NCBI RefSeq assembly: GCF_014119005.1
Contig: NZ_JACGYX010000007.1
Location: forward strand, 1 to 64,000
Origin: Psychrobacter sp. GP33
Lineage (GTDB): Bacteria; Pseudomonadota; Gammaproteobacteria; Pseudomonadales; Moraxellaceae
Direction: 5' to 3'
DNA: 64,000 nt
The first letter of the stretch is position 1. Every line of letters starts with the position of its first letter. This document shows positions 25,773-35,215 of the stretch, one piece after another. The translations under genes and the position numbers were made by a program. The notes under the pieces were generated by a model. The model ran no database searches. It saw only the letters and a program-made list of their open reading frames with translations, and had not been told where the DNA came from.

Positions 25773-28452
25773 TAAGCAACAAGATGAAGAATTTAAAATG
25801 GAAAATACTGAACTCCAATTTCGGGAGCAGAGCCTTCTAAAGCAAGCGAATGCGTTGAAAAAAGAAGAGTTTGAGTTAAAAGAAAAACAGCAGCAACTAA
25901 ATAACCAACAGCAGTTTTTGCAGCAGCGTGAACAGAGTTTGGCTAAAGATAGAGAGTCTCTTAATGCCTATAGCCTTGAACTTGAAACTCGCCAACAGAA
26001 GCAAGAGCGTCGGCAGCTAGAAATAGAACAAGGCTTACCAGCTTTGCGAGATGAGATGTTTGCAGAGCGTGAACAGCTTCTTGTAGAAGACCGCCAAAAG
26101 CTTAAAGCACAGCGTGCTGAACTCGTTAATCAAGAGCATAAACTGCAAGTTGAGCGTGAACTGCTTTATCAAGTACAAGAAACTGCTGATGGTGATTTTG
26201 TAGAGCAGCGAGCTGATTTACAGCGAGAGCTACAGCAGAGACGTTCAGAAGCTAACAATAAGTTAAACCAAGAAATTCAACAACAGCGCGAAAAATACTT
26301 CGAAGAGCTTGAAGCAGAAGTACGGCAGCACCGAGATGATCTTAAAAAACGTGAGCAGGAGTTAAAGCAGGAGAAGGTTACATTAACAAGCGATCAGAAT
26401 AATGTTATGTTTCAGCAGAGTGAGAACAAACAATTGCAGGCTTCACTAGAACAGATAATAGCTGAACGCATTAAAACAAAAGAAGAAGAGTTCGAACAGA
26501 CTCATCAACAGTTTAAAGAGGATAAACAACGTCTTTTAGATCGTATCAAGCATCAGGATAAGTTGAACAGCTCATACGATGAACTTGAAAAAATGCTGGG
26601 TAACCGTTTGCCAGAAGAAGTATTACGCGATCTTACGGCTAAGAACGAAGAGCTTATAGTATTGCGTGAAGAACTTAAGCGCCCAAGTCAAGAGTTAGAA
26701 GAGTATTACGATAATCACCGTGCTGAAATCACAAAACTAGAGCAAGATAATCAGCAATTACAAGGTGAAAAACGTGAGCTTCAAAGTAAGTTGGATACTC
26801 AAGAGCAACTGGAGTATGACCAAGAGCGTCTGCAAAGTAAGCTTAATAGTCTTGATGTTAATTATAAGGCAGTTTTAGCTGATAATAATAAACTACAAGA
26901 AACCCTAGAGCGGTTAAGACCAGCTTATAACACCCCTGAAAGTCTTGAAAAACGTATTAAAAATATTAAACGTCCTTACATTCAAGAGTTTGTGCCACGC
27001 CGACAGGAAGTAACTATAAATGAGCTAGATTGGCTTGAAGCTATACGTTCAGGTATTGACAACCATGGCCTGCAATTCTCTCATCGTATTTTGTGTGCTT
27101 TCCATACGGCATTAAAAATTGCTGAATGGTCTCCTTTAACCGTATTAGCAGGTGTGAGTGGCACAGGGAAATCTGAGCTACCCAAACTTTATAGCCGTTT
27201 TGGTGGTATTAACTTCATCAACGTACCCGTACAGCCAAACTGGGACTCTCAAGACTCCATGCTGGGTTACTTTAACTCAATCAGTAATAGTTATGAAGCG
27301 CAACCAATGCTTAATTTTCTTGTGCAGAGTCGTGAGAAACTAGTAACGGATAGTGAGAATCCTAAAGATAATTATAACGGTCTGGATGATACCGTGAGCT
27401 TAGTATTGCTTGATGAAATGAACCTTGCTCATGTAGAGCTTTACTTTGCAGACTTCTTGAGTAAGCTAGAGCAGCGTCGTGGTGCTAAAAATAGTGAGCT
27501 ACCTCACATAGATATTAACTTGGGTTCTGATATTGACCCTTATAAATTATCACTAGGGCGTAACTTACTGTTTGCTGGCACTATGAACCAAGATGAAACG
27601 ACTAAGTCCTTGTCAGACAAGGTAATTGATCGTGGCACATCAATATTCTTCCCGCGCCCAGAATCTTTGCATCGTCGAGAAAAACTTAAAGCATTACCAC
27701 AGCAGGCACATTTGTTAAAAATGACTACTTGGTGGCAATGGGTTAATACGCAAAGTAGTTTATCAGTTGATATTATAAAACCTTATAAGCAATTAATTGA
27801 AGATATTAATGAATGTTTAGGTGCTGATGGTAAAGCGCTAGGACACCGTGTTTGGCAGTCCATTGAATACTATATGGTTAATCATCCGTTAGTGATGGGT
27901 CTAGATGCAGATAATTCTCCTGATGAGTATAAAGAGGCGCTTAAGTTTGCCTTTGAAGATCAGCTAGTACAGAAAGTAATGCCTAAGCTGCGTGGAATCG
28001 AGACACGCGGGTATGCCAAAGAGCATTGCTTGGACCCTATTCGTGCGCTTTTAACTAAAGAGAAGCTAGATATCCTTGATGATTTTGATAAAGCAATGCG
28101 TATTGGTCATGGTCAGTTTAGTTGGGTAAGTGCTGATTACTTGAATAATAAACAAAGTAATGAGCGCTATGAGAATTTATTTAAGCTAGCCTCGGTTAAA
28201 AAATCCGACATAAATCCTGAGTCATCAACAGTGTTAGACCAAGCAGCTGCTTCAGAAGAAAATTTACTGGCGAAACCTGAGGCTGTATCGCAGTCGATTA
28301 TAAATCCTGAGTCATCAGCAGTGTTAAACCAAGCAGCTGCTTCAGAAGAGAATTTACTGGAGAAACCTGAGGCTGTATCGCAGCCTACTCAGTCCAATGT
28401 GACATCGTCCAGATTAGAAGGCCTGATTTCGATGTTCGGAACGCGTAGGTAG
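25765..28452 (+). CDS. Coiled-coil McrB-like AAA+ ATPase
   Basis: Predicted NTP-driven motor of 895 residues. Residues 1 to about 390 are a long coiled coil rich in Q, E, K and L. The AAA+ domain follows, with Walker A GVSGTGKS at 463-470, Walker B LVLLDEMNLAHVE (D550, E551, M552, N553) and a sensor stretch FAGTMNQDETTKSLSDKVIDR. DEMN and TMNxD resemble McrB of modified-DNA restriction. The C-terminus has a 30-residue tandem duplication. The GTG start is supported by TGGAG seven bases upstream and overlap with the previous stop. It precedes a DUF2357-like gene, the usual partner family of McrB. The coiled coil may drive oligomerisation or bind the other subunits. Confidence 0.85.
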   Translation: MDNKQQDEEFKMENTELQFREQSLLKQANALKKEEFELKEKQQQLNNQQQFLQQREQSLAKDRESLNAYSLELETRQQKQERRQLEIEQGLPALRDEMFAEREQLLVEDRQKLKAQRAELVNQEHKLQVERELLYQVQETADGDFVEQRADLQRELQQRRSEANNKLNQEIQQQREKYFEELEAEVRQHRDDLKKREQELKQEKVTLTSDQNNVMFQQSENKQLQASLEQIIAERIKTKEEEFEQTHQQFKEDKQRLLDRIKHQDKLNSSYDELEKMLGNRLPEEVLRDLTAKNEELIVLREELKRPSQELEEYYDNHRAEITKLEQDNQQLQGEKRELQSKLDTQEQLEYDQERLQSKLNSLDVNYKAVLADNNKLQETLERLRPAYNTPESLEKRIKNIKRPYIQEFVPRRQEVTINELDWLEAIRSGIDNHGLQFSHRILCAFHTALKIAEWSPLTVLAGVSGTGKSELPKLYSRFGGINFINVPVQPNWDSQDSMLGYFNSISNSYEAQPMLNFLVQSREKLVTDSENPKDNYNGLDDTVSLVLLDEMNLAHVELYFADFLSKLEQRRGAKNSELPHIDINLGSDIDPYKLSLGRNLLFAGTMNQDETTKSLSDKVIDRGTSIFFPRPESLHRREKLKALPQQAHLLKMTTWWQWVNTQSSLSVDIIKPYKQLIEDINECLGADGKALGHRVWQSIEYYMVNHPLVMGLDADNSPDEYKEALKFAFEDQLVQKVMPKLRGIETRGYAKEHCLDPIRALLTKEKLDILDDFDKAMRIGHGQFSWVSADYLNNKQSNERYENLFKLASVKKSDINPESSTVLDQAAASEENLLAKPEAVSQSIINPESSAVLNQAAASEENLLEKPEAVSQPTQSNVTSSRLEGLISMFGTRR
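28210..28383 (+). repeat. 90-bp tandem duplication inside AAA+ gene
   Basis: Two units begin at 28210 and 28300, differ at only a few bases, and encode INPESS-AVL-QAAASEEN type repeats in the C-terminal tail of the AAA+ protein. Period 90 bases keeps the frame. The near identity points to a recent duplication. Confidence 0.85.
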
Positions 28453-28461
28453 GGAATCAAA

Positions 28462-31400
28462 ATGATTGATGTTGCAAATGAGCAGTTGAACTATTTTGGA
28501 CAGCTTTATCGCCGCTATCAGGATGCAGAACCCATAGCGCAGCAGCTATTGCAATTGCAGCACTGCTACCTAATTAATCTAGACTTTGATCCGCTCACAG
28601 GTGAGGCACTACCACAACGAATGAGCCATTGGTTAGGTCAAGATATTAGAGAGTCTGAAAAAGATAACTTACAAGACCGTTTTACCTATCTTATTGATCA
28701 CTGTGCTAATGCTATTAGTAGTATTTTGATAATGCCTCGGCAAACTATCATTCGGGTTCATGAGATGACCCCGGTTTACCTAGCCCAGCGTTTGGATAGT
28801 CGCTCGGTACAGTGGCTTAGTCGCAAACCAGGTAATAATCTGCGAGAAAAATTGGCGGCTAATCCGCATATTTTGGCTGCTACGCGCAAGATGAGCTTCG
28901 ATACTCTTGAAAATCGCTTATTAAAGGCTTTCTTAATCCGCGTTCAAGGCCTTCTTTTAGATCGCCAAGAAGCTAGTATAAAATTAACTGAGCGGCAAGA
29001 AGGTCTCATTGACTCAATACAAAAAACTTTACGACAAGAAGAGTTTGTTGCAATTAAGCCATGGCAGCACATGCCACCCAATAATGTGTTATTGCAAGAT
29101 AAACAATATCGCAAAGTTTGGCGGGCATGGCAGCTACTAAATCGCTTGGAAGATGATTGTGAGCATCAACAAAAAAACGGCGTTGCTTCTGGGTTTGCTA
29201 TCTTTGGTGAGATTCTTAAACAGCTAGCAGCCACAGAGCGCTGTTTACTGTTAGACCAAGCTTGGCAATTCAAGCTCGATTATTTGTCAGTGAGCTCTGC
29301 TATTGAAAATACTGAGGAGCTCGTTCCAGTTGAAGTCATAGCTATTGATCTTGGTAATGGCGAAAAAAGTGGTAAAGCACAAATAACCCCACAGGCTAAA
29401 TTGCTATTATCACTATCGGCCGAAGGCAATATTAGAATCCAACGGCAAGTATCGTCAGGACAAATACAAGACTGGCAGCTTGATTTTCAGCAGACAGATG
29501 GTCTTATTGAGGTAAAACTAGGCTCTAGCTCTAAGAGTTGTGATCAAGATGAAAATTGGTATCGAGCGATGCCAGAAGGTTTTTCCGACTTAGCCGAATG
29601 GCTTGTTAGCGAATTGCTACCCGGTAATAATAGACTAAGACGACCGGCAGAACCGCTGGTTAAGACGTCTGATGACTTTGTATCACTAATATTTGAGGGA
29701 GCTAGTTGTAAGTTACAAACGAATGAAGCAGCTGCGTGCTGGATAGAGCCTAAGTTTCTTGATGCATCAGGGTTAGATTTTAGTCAGAGCCACTCTTTGT
29801 CAACTGATGAAAGAATATTTAGTATTAGAGAGCTTGCTCAGGTAACGGGCGATAGCCACACTCGGCGCTTAGGTGGCTTTGTAGAGTTATTAGCGAGTCA
29901 TGTGCGAGCAGCTCAGGGAATGCACTATTTGGTGAGTGATCACCATAGTGATTTTGAAACCAGTGATTTACGTCGAGAAATGAACCGCAGCTTTAATAAT
30001 GCCGTGCCGCTACCGAAAAGTATTGCAGCAGTCTATGCCACACTGGAGAAAAAACAGTTTAAGCGTAATGATCTTATTATGGTTGTTAGCTCAGATCTTG
30101 ACGGTATTTATTCAACACCTGTTTATTACTGTTGGGGTGAAAATCCAGGTGAAGAGTATCTTGAAAGGCATCCGTCAATCAAGCTTTCTGATCAAGGAGA
30201 GGAGCAATTATTACAGCAAGCCCTAGTTAATTCAGGGTTACCCGATGATATAGCGAAGCGATTTATTGAGCTCTACAGCTATAGTGAAATAGTATCAAGT
30301 AAGGCGCAGTTAGTGCTACATGATGGTGAGCACTGGTATCGTGTACCTACTGGACTCAAAGTTGCGAATGTTGATATTAGTGATGCATTGTTTAAAGAAA
30401 CCTACGCATTACAGAATAAAGAGGAAAAAACTTATTTCCTTTCGGTTTCAGCAGCAGTCAAACAACAAAAGGGTGTTAAGCCTACACAGTGGCTGGCTAG
30501 TGACCCGCTTTCAGGGTCACAAAGTTTATTAGAGAAGCAGTATAAGCAACCACATAAGGTTTTTTGGAAGGATCATTTACCACAGTTGATGACTCGTTTA
30601 CCGATTCAAGGTATTGAAAAGGCTTTATATTTTGTTAATAGACAAACTTCAGTAAAGCCTGAACGTGGAATTCCAGTAGATATACCTATTAGTACACGTT
30701 TTACCTTGCCAAGTGAGCAAGAGGAAATACGCTTTACTATTTACCAAGGTAAAGATAGTCATCAACAAGTATTCTCACTGTTGTTGTCGCTAAGGAAACC
30801 GCTTAAAACTGACTGTACTTGCAAACTGACGTTGACCTATACCTACGGTGATGAACAACCTTATAAGTTGCGCTTTGAACCTGCTGATATAGACAATCAA
30901 CCTTTCAATTATCTTTATGCGCAATGGGGTAAAAAACAGGATGATATTGCTAATCGAATCGTTGCAATTCCTGCATTTCCTGAGCGTTTAGTATTCGAAA
31001 AGTTACGTGAATATCCGGGGGTTAAAGGCCCAACCAATATTATTGAATGGGTTGAGCGTAATTTAGATCAGCTCGATGACATTTATCATTTTATAATGTT
31101 CGGTCGTAGTGATAAACGCTTTAATTTTACTTATGAAGATATCGAGTGGGCTAATAATAGAAATTTTGGTTATTATTCTTCGCATCCTAGCTATGAGAGC
31201 ATCAAGGTATATCTTAGTGATTTTAATGGATTTGATATTGTAAATGAAAATTATTTTTCAGGCAATCTTCGTAAAAATAAGAATGATGAGTTCGTTTTAA
31301 CAAATATTGGCGTTCAGGGAGAACTTACAGAGCTCGAGCTTAAAAGTGTGACTAAGAGCTGGCGTTTCCCAATGCTTACTTTTAGTGATCAAGGCCGGTG

Positions 31401-32199
31401 CTTTATTGATGAGGATATACCAACATACTTCGCGAAAAAAGGTAAACAAGCCATAAAGCAGGCACAAGAGTTACTAACACTTCAAGGTATCAATAAAACG
31501 CTTGAAAGAGAGCTTAAGCTATTTTTAAATTATTGCCATAAGCTAATGCCCAAACCTGCAGCAGATAATCTATTGCAAGCGTCAACTGATAAACAGTTGC
31601 TTCGTTATGAGGATACAAGATTTAAGTACGCTTTGGGTGATGTAAGTCAGCCATGGCAGCAACAATTACTTCTACAGATATTAGAGCCTATTGATGACTC
31701 TGGTGGTACACGAGCTGTTACTCTCGAGATTCTCTCAGTAGCTATGTGGCGTGATCAGTTAGTTATTCATCAACTAACAGTAGATCAAGTAACAGCTCTT
31801 ACTAAACGCCTCAATGAGCATTTGTTAGATGAGATTAAAGGGCTCAAAAAAGAAGATAAGTTCTTTAAATGGAACTCGTTTATCTTACGCTTAGAACTAC
31901 TGCTTGCGCTATTACGTACACGTGAAAGTTTAGACCCAGCAATCAGTTCACTTTTTGCTCTTGATAGCAGTTTAACCAAACAGTTATTAGGTACGGTAGA
32001 GAAAATCACAGACGAACAAGGTAAAGCACTTGCTCATCAGCTCCAACAATCAAGAGTAGTAGCCCGGGTTAAGTTAGCTGTAAATAAGCCAGACAGTTAC
32101 TACCGAACTCCTGATTTGCTTTATGCATTGAAATTATACCTTTCTGGGGACGATGGGGCAGATCAAATCACTATTACCGAGTTGGTTAATAATGCTTAA
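28462..32199 (+). CDS. DUF2357-like protein, McrB-system partner
   Basis: A 1245-residue protein with a DUF2357-like segment near residues 90-170, recognised by the conserved MSFDTLENRLLKAFL at 144. DUF2357 proteins commonly pair with McrB-like AAA+ ATPases, here encoded just upstream with a nine-base gap. A middle tract (YLVSDHHSDFETSDLRREM, then PLPKSIAAVYA and DLIMVVSSDLDG) resembles ATPase-like or phosphatase-like folds, but I cannot assign it. No clear PD-(D/E)XK nuclease motif of the usual McrC type is seen, which is unusual for the pairing. ATG with GGGAA ribosome site. It likely forms a complex with the AAA+ protein. Confidence 0.7.
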   Translation: MIDVANEQLNYFGQLYRRYQDAEPIAQQLLQLQHCYLINLDFDPLTGEALPQRMSHWLGQDIRESEKDNLQDRFTYLIDHCANAISSILIMPRQTIIRVHEMTPVYLAQRLDSRSVQWLSRKPGNNLREKLAANPHILAATRKMSFDTLENRLLKAFLIRVQGLLLDRQEASIKLTERQEGLIDSIQKTLRQEEFVAIKPWQHMPPNNVLLQDKQYRKVWRAWQLLNRLEDDCEHQQKNGVASGFAIFGEILKQLAATERCLLLDQAWQFKLDYLSVSSAIENTEELVPVEVIAIDLGNGEKSGKAQITPQAKLLLSLSAEGNIRIQRQVSSGQIQDWQLDFQQTDGLIEVKLGSSSKSCDQDENWYRAMPEGFSDLAEWLVSELLPGNNRLRRPAEPLVKTSDDFVSLIFEGASCKLQTNEAAACWIEPKFLDASGLDFSQSHSLSTDERIFSIRELAQVTGDSHTRRLGGFVELLASHVRAAQGMHYLVSDHHSDFETSDLRREMNRSFNNAVPLPKSIAAVYATLEKKQFKRNDLIMVVSSDLDGIYSTPVYYCWGENPGEEYLERHPSIKLSDQGEEQLLQQALVNSGLPDDIAKRFIELYSYSEIVSSKAQLVLHDGEHWYRVPTGLKVANVDISDALFKETYALQNKEEKTYFLSVSAAVKQQKGVKPTQWLASDPLSGSQSLLEKQYKQPHKVFWKDHLPQLMTRLPIQGIEKALYFVNRQTSVKPERGIPVDIPISTRFTLPSEQEEIRFTIYQGKDSHQQVFSLLLSLRKPLKTDCTCKLTLTYTYGDEQPYKLRFEPADIDNQPFNYLYAQWGKKQDDIANRIVAIPAFPERLVFEKLREYPGVKGPTNIIEWVERNLDQLDDIYHFIMFGRSDKRFNFTYEDIEWANNRNFGYYSSHPSYESIKVYLSDFNGFDIVNENYFSGNLRKNKNDEFVLTNIGVQGELTELELKSVTKSWRFPMLTFSDQGRCFIDEDIPTYFAKKGKQAIKQAQELLTLQGINKTLERELKLFLNYCHKLMPKPAADNLLQASTDKQLLRYEDTRFKYALGDVSQPWQQQLLLQILEPIDDSGGTRAVTLEILSVAMWRDQLVIHQLTVDQVTALTKRLNEHLLDEIKGLKKEDKFFKWNSFILRLELLLALLRTRESLDPAISSLFALDSSLTKQLLGTVEKITDEQGKALAHQLQQSRVVARVKLAVNKPDSYYRTPDLLYALKLYLSGDDGADQITITELVNNA

Positions 32200-32230
32200 T
32201 GCTTGTTAATCATAATTTTAAGGGATTGCT

Positions 32231-35215
32231 ATGAGCACCATTGTAGAAAGCAAGCAGCTAGATAAGTTACTGGCAGCACTTGATAGCCCCGCCGACCAAA
32301 TGGCTATAGCAAAACGATTGCAGTCAGGTGATGCTTTACAGGCCAACGATTATCATTTTTTTCAGATCAATAGCTTAAGTCATATTACGGACGAGTCTAG
32401 CCGTGAAGTCTTGGAAAATGTCTACAGTTGTATCCGTTATCCTGGAGCAAGCGTGGTTTATATGCTTAAAGGAGATATAAATGGTGTTGAGCTTTATTTA
32501 GGGGTGGCGCGTAACTATTTATATCCTAAGCCTGATATTACTATATCAGATATTTCAAAAAATATACTAAAACCTAGCTTTGAAGGTAACTTTCGAGGGA
32601 GTGATGTAAGTCAGCCTGCAGTCAATGGTGGTGAGCTAATTAATCAGCTACAGGGCTACCGACATGTAGGTGTATTACAGGGAACTGTAGGTGATCAAGT
32701 TCAAGGAGAAAATGCTTTTTTTCAGGGGGTTGATCGGCTGGTCAATGTAATGACTGGCGGTGAATTTTGTCTTGTGATTACGGCTGCCTGTGTTGCATCG
32801 CAAGATATAATGACGCTGGAGCAATGGCTGCATCGCGGCTATGAATTGCTTGCTCCCCTTGCTCGTATTTCACTTCAGCATGGGAAAACTACTGGAAGCG
32901 CTCAATCATGGGGTAGTAATAAAGGGCAAAGTAGAGGAACAAGCGTTTCTGAGAATACAGGTTCTTCCAATGGTAAAAATGTAGGTACAACAAGATCAAC
33001 CAGTAAACGAGACAGCTCAGATACTGGAACCGAAGGCACTTCAACCTCAACATCTAAAGGCAGATCAGACGGCGAAAGTGAGTCGACTAGCTATGGGACT
33101 AACTATGGTGCTTCACTAAATCAGGGCGAAACTCTGAATATTTCTGCAGAACATCATAATCGGCAAGCACAACAATGGTTGAGCTACTTAGACGAGGTGT
33201 TGCTACCCAGAGTTGATTACGGTCGCAGCCGTGGTGGCTTTATATGTACTATTACGTTATTGGCAAATAGCCAGCATACGCTACTAAGGCTTGGTGATGT
33301 GACCCGCTCAATATTTAGCGGCAATGTAGGTAATCAATATCCGTTGCAGATGCTAAATATATCGTCATTACCAGAATGGGTTCGAAGTGTTAAAAATCTA
33401 CAGATCCCAGTTATTACACGACAGTCTAATAATGAGCAAGTTTTGAATATCTTTGATAGCCTGAAGTCACGGGTTAATCTAAACGGAAAAGTGCTGATGG
33501 GCGCTTATGTCACTCCTAAGGAGTTAAGCTTAGTAGCAGGACTACCTCAGGAAGAGGTGGTTGGCATAGAGCTTAATGAGCAGTTGACCTTTGGCTTAAA
33601 CCCACCAAAAGTATCTGTAGTTGATAGCTTACCATTAGGTAGTCTAGTTCAGGATGGTCGGGTGCTAAAGCACAAAAAGGTTAATCTTAATCGTCGTGAT
33701 CTAAACATGCATGTATTTGTTACTGGTGTTACAGGTAGTGGTAAAACGACAACCTGTCATCATCTGCTACATGAAAGTATGCTGCCTTTTCTGGTTATTG
33801 AGCCAGCAAAGACTGAATATCGTATGCTGCTCGATAAATATGATGATTTATTGATATTAACACCAGGTCGTGACGATTTAGCACCACTAAAATTAAACCC
33901 GTTAGAAATGATGCCAGGTGAGAGTATTTCAAGTCGTGTAGATATAATCAAGGCGAGCTTCTTAGCATCATTTGATATGGAGGCAGCTATTCCACAAGTG
34001 TTGGAAGCTGCCGTTTATCGTTGCTATGAGAAAATGGGTTGGGATATTAATACTTCAACGCATCCATTGTATGATAATCCGTTCGCTCCTGGCTGCTATC
34101 CATTTCCAATCCTACGAGATTTGCTTGAAGCCACAGAACTTGTTGTAAAAGAACAAGGGTTTGATGAGCGTTTGCGTCAGGATTACATCGGATCCATTAA
34201 AGCTCGTTTACAGGGATTGTTAGTGGGTGCCAAAGGGCAAATATTTAATACATTACGTTCTATCGATTTTAGAGAATTGATAAAGCGGCCAGTGGTGATT
34301 GAGCTTGAAGAGATTCGTAATGGTGCGGAAAAATCATTGTTGATCGCTTTCATTATGACCAACGTTATACAAGCACTAAAGAATGAGCACCGTAAAAACC
34401 CTGGTTTCCGTCACCTAACACTTATCGAGGAAGCTCACCACCTACTCACTAAAGCCGATCCGTCAACAAGTAATAATCGTAGGCAAGCGATTGAAATGTT
34501 TAGCGATATGCTGGCAGAAGTACGAAAGTATGGTGAAGGTTTAATCATTGTAGATCAAATACCTAATAAGTTGACTCCTGAAGTACTTAAGAATACAAAT
34601 ACTAAAATCGTTCATAAGTTGTTCGCTGAAGACGATAAGGTAGCCATAGGTAATACTATGGCGTTGGAATCAGTGCAGCAGCAGCATTTATCCAGATTAG
34701 CAACAGGACAGGCCGTAGTCTTTAGTCAAGGCTGGAAAAAATCGTTGCTTATTAAGGTGGAGACTAACCGCCAAACACAGTCCGATATCCCACTAGATAT
34801 TATTGAACCCAAAATTCGCGAACGTGCATGGCAGTTTTATCAATTACCAAGTAATCTTCACTTGCTACCATTACAGGCTCAACAATTAACAACATCGATA
34901 GAGCAGTGGCAAGAAAGACTGTCTTTTAGTTCAGATACTAGGCTTTTGAGTGCTTACTCCAAATATATGGATGAGCGAAGTGATGCCAACCAACGTGATT
35001 TGATATCATTATTAAAGAAAGCTGTTGATCGTGTAGGCGCTACGTCAATAGTAATTGAACATCTTGTTCATCACTTATATTTGCCTTCTCAAGATGAGCC
35101 GCTAACTCTGTGGCGGGAGAAGTTACAAGCTTGCTATCAGTCATTATATGAAAAGGATCATGCTAAAATTGTCTGTAAAGAAAACCTTCATACCATTACA
35201 AGGAGAAAATATTAA
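32231..35215 (+). CDS. HerA-like (DUF87) ATPase with low-complexity linker
   Basis: Predicted hexameric DNA-translocating ATPase of 994 residues. Walker A GVTGSGKT is at 499-506, Walker B LTLIEEAHHLL has E733 and E734, and the IIVDQIPNKLTPEVLKN and TKIVHKLF strands follow, as in HerA/VirB4-type ATPases. Residues about 216-300 form a Ser/Thr/Gly-rich low-complexity stretch, an unusual flexible linker. The N-terminal domain is unassigned. The ATG has AAGGGA upstream; the TAA overlaps the next ATG (TAATG). HerA proteins often pair with nucleases in phage defence. Here a nuclease partner is not obvious, so the helicase or HEPN-motif protein may provide effector activity. Confidence 0.87.
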   Translation: MSTIVESKQLDKLLAALDSPADQMAIAKRLQSGDALQANDYHFFQINSLSHITDESSREVLENVYSCIRYPGASVVYMLKGDINGVELYLGVARNYLYPKPDITISDISKNILKPSFEGNFRGSDVSQPAVNGGELINQLQGYRHVGVLQGTVGDQVQGENAFFQGVDRLVNVMTGGEFCLVITAACVASQDIMTLEQWLHRGYELLAPLARISLQHGKTTGSAQSWGSNKGQSRGTSVSENTGSSNGKNVGTTRSTSKRDSSDTGTEGTSTSTSKGRSDGESESTSYGTNYGASLNQGETLNISAEHHNRQAQQWLSYLDEVLLPRVDYGRSRGGFICTITLLANSQHTLLRLGDVTRSIFSGNVGNQYPLQMLNISSLPEWVRSVKNLQIPVITRQSNNEQVLNIFDSLKSRVNLNGKVLMGAYVTPKELSLVAGLPQEEVVGIELNEQLTFGLNPPKVSVVDSLPLGSLVQDGRVLKHKKVNLNRRDLNMHVFVTGVTGSGKTTTCHHLLHESMLPFLVIEPAKTEYRMLLDKYDDLLILTPGRDDLAPLKLNPLEMMPGESISSRVDIIKASFLASFDMEAAIPQVLEAAVYRCYEKMGWDINTSTHPLYDNPFAPGCYPFPILRDLLEATELVVKEQGFDERLRQDYIGSIKARLQGLLVGAKGQIFNTLRSIDFRELIKRPVVIELEEIRNGAEKSLLIAFIMTNVIQALKNEHRKNPGFRHLTLIEEAHHLLTKADPSTSNNRRQAIEMFSDMLAEVRKYGEGLIIVDQIPNKLTPEVLKNTNTKIVHKLFAEDDKVAIGNTMALESVQQQHLSRLATGQAVVFSQGWKKSLLIKVETNRQTQSDIPLDIIEPKIRERAWQFYQLPSNLHLLPLQAQQLTTSIEQWQERLSFSSDTRLLSAYSKYMDERSDANQRDLISLLKKAVDRVGATSIVIEHLVHHLYLPSQDEPLTLWREKLQACYQSLYEKDHAKIVCKENLHTITRRKY

